A stretch of 64,000 nt of DNA, from NCBI RefSeq assembly GCF_000276665.1, contig NW_004955480.1, forward strand, positions 8,021,200-8,085,199, written 5' to 3'. The DNA is from Chinchilla lanigera (Eukaryota; Chordata; Mammalia; Rodentia; Chinchillidae). Positions 22,613-33,630 of this stretch are shown here, one piece after another. Position 1 is the first letter of the stretch. The number at the start of each line of letters is the position of its first letter. A model generated the notes under the pieces. The model saw only the letters and a program-made list of their open reading frames with translations, searched no databases and had not been told where the DNA came from. The position numbers and the translations under genes were made by a program.

Positions 22613-24687
22613 AACTGAGTTTCTATTAAAATGAAACTAAAAGTGATTCCATGGAGAGTGGTTGTCTGATTACCAAACACACCTGATGTTAAATGTCATT
22701 AAAGTGCTGCTTGATCACCTCTGTTGGTTTGTGCTAATTAAGACAGAAAGGGCTGGGATTTTATAAATCCCAAGAGTCTTATCTGAACAGTCTGCATATC
22801 TAAAAGTTGTTTTTAGTCTGGTGAAGCGGTATCCATGAAGCCGTGGACCTCTGCATTCTCGTCTTTGCTGGTCAGTAACAGCCATCTTTCCAACTGTCAT
22901 CTTTTATGCTGCCATAGGTTTTAGGAGCTGGCAAAGATCTGCGAACAGGCTGTGCAAGTTTGCTGCGAGGCCCTGGGATGCCCCAGCAGAAGGGGCGCTA
23001 GGTCTGGGCAAGCCGCTTCGCACTGCAGTTGTCCCTGCTGGTCTCATTAGCGTGGTGCTATTGGTATAGCTGGGAGGGTTTGTTGGGACTGTGTTCTGAA
23101 CCACGGGAGGCCCAGGCGAGGAGGTGGTTTGTGTGAACTGTGTTGTTTCTTGGCTATCAAGGAGACCCAGGGCCATGATTACTAAATGCTTTCTTTGGTT
23201 GCCAAAGAGCCAAAGGAGATGGTGCTGCTGGGGTGCGGAATTTGCCGGGAGAAGGTATGGCTGAAGCCTGAGATTGCATATGAGGTACTCCTCCCTTCAG
23301 CACTGGAAAATTTGAATCACTTCTGCTGCTTTTCACTGAGTCAACTTGTGTATTAGATGTTCTGGACAGGTTTGGAAGACTGCGTCTTAGTTTTTCATCA
23401 TTTTTAACATTGCTTGTCTGTAAATCTGTGGGATGACCTTGAATGAAAGGCGAGGTTGCTGTAAGCGGCTAATCACAGGCTGCGGGGACACTCTAATAGA
23501 TTCTGTTCCCCAAGCTGGAGATCGTGAACGCGGTGAATTTCTGGGTGACTGCTTAGGTGATGGTGGAGGTGAACTGCGTGGTGATGGTGAAAACCCGTTA
23601 ACAGCAGGGTGTGCTCCGTGATGCATATGGTCATCTTCATCATCCAAACTTTGGGCATCAAGTTCCTGGTCACTAAATGTACCCTACCTGGTAGAACTGC
23701 AAGATGAACCAGAAGTGTGCCAAGATGTGGTGGCTGCATTTTTTTGCTGAAGACTTTCTTCTTGCATCAGTTTCATCATTTAGCTTATAAATGGATCCAA
23801 CTGAATCTTCGTCTAATTCTGAAGCACTAAACTCACTATCTGTAGAGGAGTGAGGACTGAGTGGAGGGTTTCTGTCTGGTGAACTTTTAAAGTTATCTGA
23901 ATTTCCAGGAAGTATAAGCTGTTTGACTGCAGGAGGTGGCACTGGGGTTGAAGATGGGAGAATGGAAGCCACTGCTGTATGGGCTACTGGCATTTGGACT
24001 GTAAGGACTTGTGTAACTCATGGAGTTGAAAGGATTGTTGTACAAATTCTGCCTCTTGAGAGCTGACATAGTTTGATCAGGTTGGTGGATAAGAGATTTT
24101 TTTAGCACATTCAACATCAGGACTAGGGTAATCCAAAACTTGTCTGCACCAGACTAGTAGATTAACTGATTTCTGCATTGGTGTAAGTTTTTTCTTTGGT
24201 GATGAATACAGCCAGCTCTCCTCTGCCTCCTCCCAGCCTGACAGAGACTCCATCCGAAGCGGATCCACGTCCTCCAGCAGACAGCCCTCTCTCGCCTCCA
24301 GCACGACCCCCAGCTCCTCGCCGCCCGCCCACCTCGGCCCCCACCTGGCCCCACCGCCCGCCTTGGCGCTGAGGCCCAAGGGGACGCCGCGCCGGAGGAC
24401 GGGGTGGACACGGCCTGCACCGGGCTGCCGGCCGAAGGAGCCCGCGGCCTGCACGGCCCCCGAGCGGCTCCTCAGCTGCTGCTCGTTCTGCTTCTCCAGC
24501 TTCTTCACCAGCTCCTGCAGCTTCCGCACCTCCTGGTCCGCGTTCACGTTGCAGTTAACGTCCTCCATCCCGGCCCCGCCGCGCACCGCGGGCTCAGACT
24601 CAGCGACAGGGAACACGCCAGAGGAGGCGCCGCCCGCCACCGCTCACCCCCGCCCAGGCGCCGTCATACAGCGGGGCCAGGCTCCAC

Positions 24688-25330
24688 TGATACAGGAAAA
24701 TAAAAATTCCAACCTGGACAATGTCGGGGACAAGTTCCTGTTCTCTAAAGTCAAAGAATGAATTTTAGGAACAATGGAGGTTAAGAGCAGAATGTGTCTA
24801 TTGAAGGGATGAAAGCTTCTGTCCAAGAGAGGGACAGAAGGGGGCCCGAGTGGGTTGCCCCCGACTCTGTCTTTTCTAGGGACTTTTGTAGACCAAAACC
24901 ACCAGGTGAGGTGGGTCTAAAATAGGGGGAAAATGGGAAATTACATGGTGGGCATAAGGTGGGACAAAGCTATGGTCAGCCAATAAGATTACAAGTATAA
25001 TTGTTCAGGTAAAATGGAGTAATCAATTTTAAAAAACTGGGATCAAATGGGGAAGCGAGTCCCCCCAACAAGAGGGCATGAATACAGAACAGGAGCTTTT
25101 CCTGTAAGGGGTTGGGTCAGTGATTCTTCAAGGTGATTGCTACCTCTTCAGAATTCCGATCCGTCCCTGATGTTCACACCTAGGGAGGTATGTGGGTGCA
25201 TTTGTTTAGTCCTTTTGTCTTGAGGTCTGGCCCACAGGTATCTTATCTTGTCGTTCATGTTGGCTCCTTCCAGGGCCTGGCCCTGTCTGACTGCCTATAA
25301 TATTTCTATCTGACTCAGCCGCCTATAACA
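24688..25330 (-). repeat. ERV 3' LTR
   Basis: On the minus strand it begins TGTTATAGGCGG and ends GTATCA, with the usual TG...CA boundaries. It is directly preceded on that strand by the purine tract AGAGGGGGGAA. Confidence 0.92.
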
Positions 25331-25342
25331 TTCCCCCCTCTG
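25331..25342 (-). other. ERV polypurine tract
   Basis: The minus-strand AGAGGGGGGAA abuts the TG of the 3' LTR, as expected for plus-strand priming. Confidence 0.85.
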
Positions 25343-25499
25343 AAGAAGTAACCCAAAGTGCCTTGCGGGAGTAAGGGGCGATGACCACTCTGGCTTCTTC
25401 AGGCTGAAAGGGGTTGTAGTTGTCGATCAGCAGTCAGAGATACTCTTCAGAGGGTCTGTCTAAAGGCCCTCCACAGACATCAGGCGTTTTCATCATGGG

Positions 25500-25640
25500 T
25501 AGGCATACAGCTTTAAATCTGGAGGAGGCAAAGCCAAACAATTAAGTATGCATGGGCTAAATAATAAGATCAACAGGACTATTATGAATATAGTCAACAA
25601 AGATTTCTACCAAGAGGAGCTGGTAATGGCCTCCCATAGA
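25500..25640 (-). pseudogene. Probable ERV env transmembrane tail (remnant)
   Basis: One minus frame gives a hydrophobic run ending LLILLFSPCILNCL, close to the PCILN motif at the C-terminal end of class I env TM proteins. Only this tail is visible, and it directly follows the RNase H fragment, which implies a large internal deletion. Confidence 0.5.
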
Positions 25641-25659
25641 GAGGATAAGGTCAGAGCTA

Positions 25660-27363
25660 TGAGCTGTACTAGCTAAGCACTAGTGCCAGGTGTGAGGAAC
25701 TTTCAAGAGTCTAATGTGAAGTTACCACTGCATACCCTGCCTTTCTTGTCCCGTTTTCCATGAAGGAGCTGCCATCACAGAAAAGGATCAAATCAGAGTT
25801 AGTAAGAGGTATGTCTAATAAGTTTTCTCTAGCTGCATATGTACGGAGAATTACCTGTTCACAATCATGTCTGTCATCCTCAATTTCTTCCTTTTCTGGC
25901 AGAAAGGTAGCAGGGTTTAAGGAGGAGCATGTCTTTATTTGAATGGCTGGTCCTTCTAGAAGTAGAGTCTGGTATTTAAGATCTGGCTGTCTGATAGCCA
26001 GAGGCTCCCTTTGGAGAAAGGAAATCCTGCCACATTGTAAAGCGTGTATAGAGTGAGATCTTTACCTAAAGTTAGCTTGGATGCTTCTGGCACTAAGAGA
26101 GTTACAGCTGCCGTAGCTCTAAGGCAAGGAGGTCATCCCTTTGCTACAATGTCTAATTCATGACTCAGATACCCTACAGGCTGTTGAGTGGGTCCCAGAT
26201 CCTGTGTAAGTACCGCTAAAGCCATACCTCGCCTCTCATTGACATATAAATTGAAATGGTGCCCTGTGGGGAGGCTTAGGGCTGGACATTTAAGAGAGCT
26301 TGTTTAAGCTTCTGGAATGCTGCTTGGGAATCAGGTACTCAGGTTAAAATATGCGTATCTGTCTTTTGGGCCTCTTTTATAAGTTGACAGAGGGGTCTTG
26401 CAAACTCCCCAGATCCTGGAATCCAAAGGCAACAAAAGCCTGTAATTCTTAGGAATCCCTTTAGCTGTTTTAGGGTCTGGGGCTGTGGGAAGGAAAGAAC
26501 TGGTTTAATTCTGTCCTTTCCTAGCCTTCTGGTTCCCTTGGATATGATGAGGCCTAAATATTTTACCTCAAGACTGAAAAGTTGTGCTTTAGATTTGGAG
26601 ACATTATAACTTCTATCTGCTAGAAAATTTAGCAAAGCACAGGTGCCTTGGCTACAGAGCTTTTCTGAGGGGGCACATAAGAGAATGTCATCTACATACT
26701 GTAAGACTGTGACCTGGGAAAACTCAAAGCATGCCAAAGCACTTGCCCAAAAAGTTGTGGACTATCCCTGAATCCTTGGGGAAGCACTCTCCACGTCATT
26801 TGAGAGGCCTGGTCTTGAAGATCTTCAAAAGCAAACAGAAACTGGGAGTCTGTATTTAAAGGAATACAAAAGGCATCTTTTAAATCTAACACTGAAAACC
26901 AACTGGCATCTTCTGGAATTTCAGAAAGGAGTGTATATGGGCTAGGTACCATTGGGTGAATTGGCACTATGGCCTCATTAATCTGTGTAAGGTGCTCTAA
27001 TCACCATTCCCCACTGGGTTTTTGAATTCCCAAGATGGGAGTGTTGCATGGGCTGTTACAGGGCTCAAGTAAGCCTTGTGCCCTTAGGTTATCAATTATA
27101 GGTAATAATCCTTTTTTAACTTCAGGTTCTAAAGGATATTGTCTCTGGTTAGGCAAAATAGTAGAACGTCTGAGATGTATCTGTACTGGAGCAGCTGTTA
27201 ATGCCCTACCTATTTTGCCTTTAGTTGCCCGAACATCAGGCTTTATTTCTCTCTCCACGAGGGAAAGATAGTACACCTGACCTGGGTGCATATATATTAC
27301 AGTATTTAAACAAGATAAAATATCTCTCCCCAAGAGGGGGACTGGACTTTCAGGCATTATCAA
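25660..27363 (-). pseudogene. ERV pol remnant: reverse transcriptase and RNase H
   Basis: In order on the minus strand: the start of RT (...LLEPCNSPCNTPILGIQKPS, near 27030), WFSVLDLKDAFCIPL (near 26910), the catalytic YVDDILLCAPS (near 26700), a connection region (GYLSHELD near 26160), and the start of RNase H (CDGSSFMENGTRKAGYAVV, about 25720-25790). Stops and frame changes occur throughout. RNase H is cut short and no integrase is found. Confidence 0.88.
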
Positions 27364-27560
27364 AAAGGAATGTGAAAAAAGAAAGCCACCCCAGTTACGG
27401 TCTAAGGGGTTGTGAAAAATAGTGAATTACCTCTTCTCCGGTGACCCCTTTCACAGAGGTATGACAGCTGGAAGGAAGGCCAGGACTGAAAAGAACCGAG
27501 AGACTTGCACCAGTATCCCACAATAGGCTGGTTTCTTTTCCCTCTATAGTCATCATTACC
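27300..27560 (-). pseudogene. ERV protease remnant
   Basis: A minus-strand frame reads LLWDTGASLSVL, the aspartic protease active-site motif of class I ERVs. It is followed by GVTGEE and further along PLLGRDIL. Frame changes occur between the parts. Confidence 0.85.
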
Positions 27561-27673
27561 CAGAGCTCCTCCATGGAGATGACAGTCCGGCCAGAGGGAG
27601 AGGGCAGAGAGTGCCCCGGGGCCCTTCATTCTTACTGGACCAACTGGTAGGATGGATCTGAACTCTAGGGCCT

Positions 27674-29173
27674 TCACTTCAGAGGGCAGTCCAACCTGCA
27701 GTGGTCACCTTTGCAGTTAGCGCATGGCCCAGGGAGCTTCTTAGGGCAGTCCCTCTTAAGGTGGCCTGGCGTCTGACAGTGGTAGCGGATGAATGTAGTC
27801 ATCGAGTTCTTGGGGCCCCAAGAATCAGACTTAGGGTCTGTTTCTCTTAGTGCTGCAGCAAAGGCAGCTGCTTTTTCTCTGTCTCTTTGTTTTCTCTCCT
27901 TGGCTTTCTCCTCATCACAGTTATAAAACACTGAGGAGGCAATTTTTACTAACATCAAGTGAGCTATCTGGCGCAAAAGCCATTTTTGTAGCTTTTTTCT
28001 AATATGTGGGGCTGACTAAGTAATGATCTTTAAGAATAATTTGTCCCTCTGCTGAATTAGGATCTAGGGAAATATGCTTTACTAATGCCTCTTGTAAGTG
28101 ATCTAAGAAAGCAGAGGGGTGTTCCCTTTTTTCTTGTTGAACCGCTGACAGTTTAGAATCATTAAATGGATTAGCTCTTATCCTTCTTAGACCTTCAAGA
28201 ACACATGTCTGAAAATGTCTCCTACTCTAATCTCCCATATAGTTGCTGGGCCAGGAGGGATCTTGGTTAGGGACAGCTTGGGCTCCAGTGGGAACTGGTA
28301 GTTGCCCTGACTGTCTTTCTTCTGGCCTTCTAAAATTAATAATATGGTATTCATCTCCAAATGCAACAGCAGCCCGTAATGCTGCCTGTTTTGCATTAGA
28401 GGTCAATGTTTGATTTAAGAGTAACATTGCATCTTTCCAACTAGCTCGTAGGTCTGAGTGAGGCCTCTAAATACCTTATTGTACTTCTCAGGGTCATCTA
28501 GAAATTTTCCAAGATCTAACTTTATCTGTTTTAGGTCACAGAGAGAGAAAGGTATATGAACTCTGGTAGTTCCAAATGGTCCATTTATGGGGCTGGGGAT
28601 TTAGCTCAGCAGCACAGCGCCTGCCTGGCAAGCACAAGGTTGTGAGTTCGATTCCCAGTACCAGAGAAGAACCAAAACAAACAAAAAAAAGGTCCATTTA
28701 CTTCTTGTAATGGATATTGTCCTTGAGGAGCTTGGCTAAACTCAGCTAAGGATGGGTAGAGGCCTGGATTACAGCTGGTCTAGAAGCCCCATCCTCTAGC
28801 CTAGAAGGACAAGTAGGGGAAACCTTAGGTTCCATGATGGTAGGTGAGGCTTTGATTAAGGCTCCAAAGACTGGGGAGGAGCAGTCTCAGGCTCTAGGAT
28901 AGTGGATACCCTGAGTCTGAGGGTCCCATTTCCCTGTGACTCACTTTTACATTTTGAAACTAAATAAGGACTATTTCTTAATGCAAAGAAAATTTGAACA
29001 TAGAGCACTTCTGACCATTTTCCTACCTTTTTACAATATCTTTCTAGTTGTAAAATAGCATCATAATTAATACTTCCCTCTGCATTCCATTTCGGCTCTA
29101 GGGGATAGGTAGGCCACACACACATGCAGAAAAATATTAAACAGCTCTTTTTCAACGTGTAAGGCTCAAACAT
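27674..29173 (-). pseudogene. ERV gag remnant (matrix, capsid, nucleocapsid)
   Basis: The matrix-like part near 29100 reads WPTYPLEPKW and GKWSEVLYVQIFFALRN. The capsid C-terminal part lies at about 28050-28200. The nucleocapsid near 27700 has two knuckles. In the first, RYHCQTPGHLKRDC, the leading Cys is replaced by Arg. The second is CANCKGDHCRLDC. A SINE splits the gene at 28588-28690, and several frameshifts and stops are present. Confidence 0.85.
28578..28700 (+). repeat. ID SINE inside ERV gag, perfect 10-bp TSD
   Basis: The body is 28588-28690 (GGGGCTGGGGATTTAGCTCAG...CAGTACC plus A-rich tail). It is flanked by GGTCCATTTA at 28578-28587 and 28691-28700. Confidence 0.95.
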
Positions 29174-31060
29174 CTTCCAATGTTTAATGAAGCAACTGTG
29201 AATTTCCTATGTCTGTAAAACAAAAAGAAACAGTTTGGGTGTCCCCTCCCTATCTCTAATTGATCCTGGTACCCTCAAGGCATCCCTCAAGTAGATTCCA
29301 CTCCAAGGCAGGTGGATGCCATCTGGATAGAGCAGAGGACAAAAGCTGGTCAGCCTATTCACCTTCGAACTAACGCAGTTTTACCCTCCCAGAAAACTCA
29401 TGAACTGTGCCTTTACTCCTCTTTGGACAGGTATAAGCATAAGTTACAATTGATCTGGTGACAGGAATGTCTAAAAAGGAAGCGTATCTTTGTAATAAAC
29501 TGTTGCTTTTTATTCTTTGGAAGAGGGCATATGTAAAAAGGCGAGTTGGAAATAATTAAAGTATTTTCGAGCTACAAAGGAGATCACCTCTAGATAGAAC
29601 TGACAATTGGGTGGAGGAATTTTGCCCCATGAACTAGGGCAAAGAAGTCTCCAGACATTTGGTTCAGTAACTAATCACCTAGGCAACCTTCCCCAGCAAT
29701 AGGACAAGACTATGTTTTATTTAAACTTTGAAGCTCACAGGTTAAACTTCTATTTACCACCTAGCAATCACATTTAAATATTGCTAAAGGCAAGTTAGTT
29801 AAGGCTGACAAGAATCCCTTTTTACTTAGCGTGTGTAAGGCACAAATGTGAATCACTTCCCTGCTAGCCCTGTGAAATGTAAATTGTCACAAGCTGCCTC
29901 AGCCTTGTTTCTGAAGAGCGACTCTACTGAAAAGCTTATGGAGAATTCCTAGTCTACCGGTAGAGAGAGATAGGTGTGATAGATAAGTGGAGATTTTTCA
30001 GTGGTCAGGAGCCAGTTTCCACCGAGGAAACTTTGGGTATCTGCTAGAGAGTAGCCCTGGCCATGACCCTTCAGTTGTTCTCAGTTTCTATTGGCCCACA
30101 CAACCAGAGATCAGTCTCCAGAAAAGAATCCAGCTGTCTCTCTGGTCAACATTCCATCAGCCATTGGCTTCGATGGGGGTTCACCAAAGAGATGCTGGGG
30201 AAACCTGTCCTCTGCTTTAAAGAGTGGCAGCTGCTCTAAGAGCATTTAACTAGCTGGCAGAGTGACCACCATTTGTCAGAATTTTACAAGGGATAGTTAA
30301 AAGCCTGAACAGATTATCTAGCACTGGACCTAGGAGAAGAGGGAAAGTTAGAGATCCTCCATTAAACTAAATATGTTTTGGTCCCCAAAGTGTGCTGCTT
30401 TCAGAGATAGCTCTTTCTGGTGTCACCCAGAAGTCAGTTCTCTCCACTGTGCTTCAGGTTCAGCCTCCCGAGGGAGACCTGCCCAGAACACTAAGCTGGG
30501 ACATGGCTTTTATGTGTGTTCTCCTGGATGGGCAAAATTCTGATTTCTCATTTGACCCATAGATGGGGTATGTGTACTTTCTCTAAGGTGACTTCCCTCT
30601 CTTTGGCATTAACAAATGCTCATCTTCTATGGGCCTAACTTAGATGGAACAGTCTAGAGTTAGTTCTTTTTCTACATCTGAGCTAGATTTAAAAGGACCC
30701 ATCTTACAGTTTCTATCAAAGTTCGCTAGGAGCATTCTAACATCACTCTCCCTAGCTAAATAACGTCAAGCAAGGAAAACCAGTACATTTAGCAACTAGT
30801 TCAAACACATCAAAAGCAACATATACCAGAACAAAACAGGAATAAAATGTCCCATTAAAGAAATATCATAACCTTATTACCTTGCCGTGTTCTAACTTAG
30901 ATTTATCAACATTTTAACAAAACTATGTAAGAGACAAAGTATAAGTAATTATAAGCAACAGGCAAAAGCATAACAAAATTTGAAGCATAAAAATTTGTTA
31001 CCTAAATGCATCCCAATTCAGAGTCTGTGAAACAAAAGCAAACTCTTACCTCCGTCCAAG
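29174..31060 (-). other. ERV 5' leader, non-coding
   Basis: The stretch lies between the primer site and gag. I see no conserved ORF in it. Splice-donor and packaging signals cannot be assigned by eye. Confidence 0.6.
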
Positions 31061-31080
31061 GATCTTGGTGGGGACCTCCA
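31061..31080 (-). other. ERV primer-binding site, tRNA-Gln type
   Basis: The minus strand reads TGGAGGTCCCCACCAAGATC two bases after the 5' LTR. It resembles the complement of the tRNA-Gln 3' end (TGGAGGTCCCACCGAGAT) with a few differences. Confidence 0.75.
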
Positions 31081-31082
31081 AA

Positions 31083-31726
31083 AGATACGGGAAAATAAAA
31101 ATTCCAACCTGAACAATATCTGGGACAAGTTCGTGTTCTCTAAAATCAAAGAATGAATTTTAGGAACAATGGAGGTTAAGAGCAGAATATATTTACTGAG
31201 GGGAAAAAAAGCTTCTGTTCAAGAGAGGGACAGAAGGGGGCCCGAGTGGGTTGCCCCCGACTCTGTCTTTTCTAGGGACGTTTATAGTGCAAAATTATGA
31301 GGTGAGGTGGGTTAAAGGTAGGGAAAAAATGGGAAATCACAAGGTGGGCATGAGGTAGCACAAAACTATGATCAGCCAATAAGATTACAAGTATAATTGT
31401 TCAGGTAAAATTGAGTAATCAATTTTTTAAAAATGGAATCAAATGGAGAAGCGAGCCCCCCAACAAGCAGGCATGGATACAGAACAGGGGCTTTTCCTGT
31501 AAGGGGTTGGGTCAGTGACTCTTCAAGGTGATTGCTACCTATTTAAACTATCAATCTGTCCCTGATGTTTGCACCTAGGGAGGTATGTGGGTGCATTTGT
31601 TTAGTCCTTTTTGTCTTGAGGTCTGGCCCACAGGTATCTTATCTTGTTTTTCATGTTGGCTCCTTAGAGGGTCTGGCCCTGTATGGCTGCCTATAATATT
31701 TCTGTCTAACTCAGCTGCCTATAACA
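31083..31726 (-). repeat. ERV 5' LTR
   Basis: It is homologous to 24688-25330 along its whole length, for example the shared block GGGGCCCGAGTGGGTTGCCC. The minus-strand start is TGTTATAGGCAG. Its end reads GTATCT where the 3' LTR has GTATCA. Confidence 0.92.
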
Positions 31727-32066
31727 TCGCCGGGATGGCCCGAGCTGGGGTTCCGAAGTGCTGCTGGCCCCAGCCCAGTGCTGGCTCCCAGATTGGGGGA
31801 GGCGGCGCCAACCTCCAGCTGCCGCCGCCATCTTCCTCCATCCCTCCGCCCCCCACAGTTCATGTTAAATCTGTTAACCTATAAAGTAGTCATTTCAATC
31901 TTCAGCTTCTGAAGAGAGCGAAATACATGTACACCCTTAGACCTTTGCAGATTTAACATACCATCACATACTTTTCATGACCATTACAATGTCTTTGTTT
32001 TCTGTGGTGTAAACATTTCATCTTAGAGATAACATGGTGTTTTTGGTATATTTATTTTTGTTACAG

Positions 32067-32135
32067 TATGGAAAATGGTAATAATGGTTATCATAAAGAT
32101 CATTTATATGGTGTTCACAACCCAGTTATGACAAG
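32067..32135 (+). CDS. PROM1: PROM1 exon w14: cytosolic tail
   Basis: The acceptor is TTGTTACAG and the donor GTAACG. The 69-bp exon encodes [20 protein letters not shown] then MT, matching human [20 protein letters not shown]. If the donor were not used, the frame would read AGG TAA and stop after MTR. The upstream intron is about 10 kb, inflated by the SLAIN2/ERV insertions. Confidence 0.95.
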
Positions 32136-32299
32136 GTAACGTGAAGCCTGGAAGTGCATGCCTAACTTGTGATGAATCAGCTCATTCCCATAATCTGCCC
32201 CTGAGCCTTCTGCATGCTGCTGACCCCTCACTTGTGCCTGCCTGCAGATTCTCTGTTTGGCTGTCTGCAGTCACCCTACATAGCATTCCATGATGCCAT

Positions 32300-32436
32300 A
32301 AGCTTGCATTTTCTTATTTTTTATTTTTATTTTTTTGGTTTTTCTCCGGTACGGGGAACCGAACTCACGACCTTGCGCTTGCCAGGCAGGCGCTTTTGCC
32401 GCTGAGCTAAATCCCCAGCCCCAAGCTTGCATTTTC
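32300..32436 (-). repeat. ID SINE, minus strand, 14-bp TSD
   Basis: The body is 32314-32422 and the flanks are AAGCTTGCATTTTC at 32300-32313 and 32423-32436. The near-consensus sequence and exact TSD point to a recent insertion. Confidence 0.95.
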
Positions 32437-33334
32437 AATGGATTTCTTAGCAACAGAATTGTGCAGCAACTAAAGTTTGCTTGTATCTTAAAATGCTATG
32501 TATGGCTCATCCATATCATTACAGATTAAATGCATGCACACCACCTTTAACTTAGCATTTCTCTGCACTAAGTAAACTTAAGTATTTGTACTTTTCCAGA
32601 CCTACCCTTTCTTCCTTCCTGCCTTCTTCTTTTCCTCCCTTCCTCCCAGCAAATTAGCTATAATCAGCCAGGGAAAGAGCTCCAATCTTTCCTCCAAACT
32701 CTTTATAAATTTGCATTTTCTGGAATCAAGGAGGTTCCTGTGGTTCTGGATGTGTGCCAGGTAACTCTGAGGATTACCTGTCAGGTGTCTTCCCTCCAAA
32801 ACTCAAGACATACATGTCAACGAGGGACTTTTCTACTAAGACAAGGTGGGACAGGGTGCACAAAGCCCAGCAGGGAGCCATCTTCTTTAGAGGGTGTGGT
32901 CCTTCCCCTGTCCACACAACTGGTCTCAAGCCAGTGCTCTTTGACCCCTCCCCACAAGGGACATCTCAGGCAGGTGCAAAGCTGTGAGTCCAACATCAGT
33001 GCTAGGTTGATCACTTTGTCCTGGAAGCCCCATACTCTGCATGGGAGACATCCAGTTGAAAGGTCACCATCAGAACCCTTAGTTTGGGCTGCTCTAGGTG
33101 TTTCTATATAGAGCCTCCCAGCCTAAGTGGGGGCATCTTTATCTTAGGTAGGGTTGCCTAGTAACAGCTGGTGCTGTACCATTGTCAAGTTGCAAGAGAA
33201 ACAGAACCAGAAAGGTATTAACGTTTGTCTTTTCAGAAGAATAAAAGATTTTTCCTAACTTACAACTTGAGCATTATAGAAACTTCAGAACTCTTCATGT
33301 GCCAGTTAGGGAAAAGGAAATTGTCTGAATATCT
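32437..33334. other. PROM1 intron, unassigned
   Basis: I see no exon or named repeat. The sequence is moderately C/T-rich near 32600-32650. Confidence 0.4.
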
Positions 33335-33630
33335 TTGGGCTGCTATAACACAATAGTATAAACCTGGTGGCTGATAAATGACAGAAATTCCTTTCTCACA
33401 GTTCTGGAGGCGAGGAAGTGACAGTCATTGTGCTGTTGGGGTCAGGGTCTGATGAGGGCCATCTTTCTCATAGCACCTGCTCTCTGTGTCCTTTCATAGT
33501 GGAAGGGCCAAGCTAGCCTCCGATCACCTTCCCAAGGACCCCATGTGCTAACACCATCATCTTGGTGCTAAGGACCTCAACTTATGAGTTTGAAAGGCAT
33601 ATAATTGTTCAGACCACAACAGAAACGGTG
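33335..33630 (-). mobile_element. MLT1/MST-like MaLR LTR fragment, minus strand
   Basis: GGGCTGCTATAACACAATAGTA, TTCCTTTCTCACAGTTCTGGAGGC, GGGTCTGATGAGGGCC and CACCTTCCCAAGGACCCCA are the reversed text of MLT1-class LTRs. Confidence 0.8.

Larger units (their letters stand above)
24688..31726 (-). mobile_element. Class I endogenous retrovirus, internally deleted provirus
   Basis: The provirus runs on the minus strand: 5' LTR 31083-31726, primer site 31061-31080, leader, gag, pro, pol fragment, a probable env tail, purine tract, then 3' LTR 24688-25330. The two LTRs are about 643 bp each and differ at very roughly one site in ten by eye, so it is an old insertion. All reading frames are broken. 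Integrase and most of env are absent. It sits in the 5'UTR of the SLAIN2 retrocopy and carries a later SINE in gag. Confidence 0.93.
22306..31858 (-). pseudogene. SLAIN2: Processed SLAIN2 retrocopy, split by an ERV
   Basis: SLAIN2 is a microtubule plus-end protein that recruits polymerase factors. This intronless copy runs on the minus strand from a GC-rich 5'UTR through an ATG at 24568 to a TGA at 22872-22874. Near-identical peptides are read in several frames: [60 protein letters not shown] and [11 protein letters not shown]. Frame changes and stops break it repeatedly. The 3'UTR ends with AATAAA (minus, 22334-22339) about 20 bp before a T9 run (22306-22314), which is the reversed poly(A) tail. 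The 5'UTR is interrupted after position 24687 and resumes at 31727-31858 beyond the provirus. Confidence 0.95.

Noticed and set aside
24077..24640. Minus-strand ORF as a live SLAIN2 gene
   Set aside because: The copy is intronless, frame-shifted several times and ends in a reversed poly(A) run, so it is a retrocopy rather than the parental locus.
26339..26737. RT ORF with YVDD as an active polymerase gene
   Set aside because: It is a fragment of an old provirus with frameshifts and stops on both sides and deleted downstream domains.
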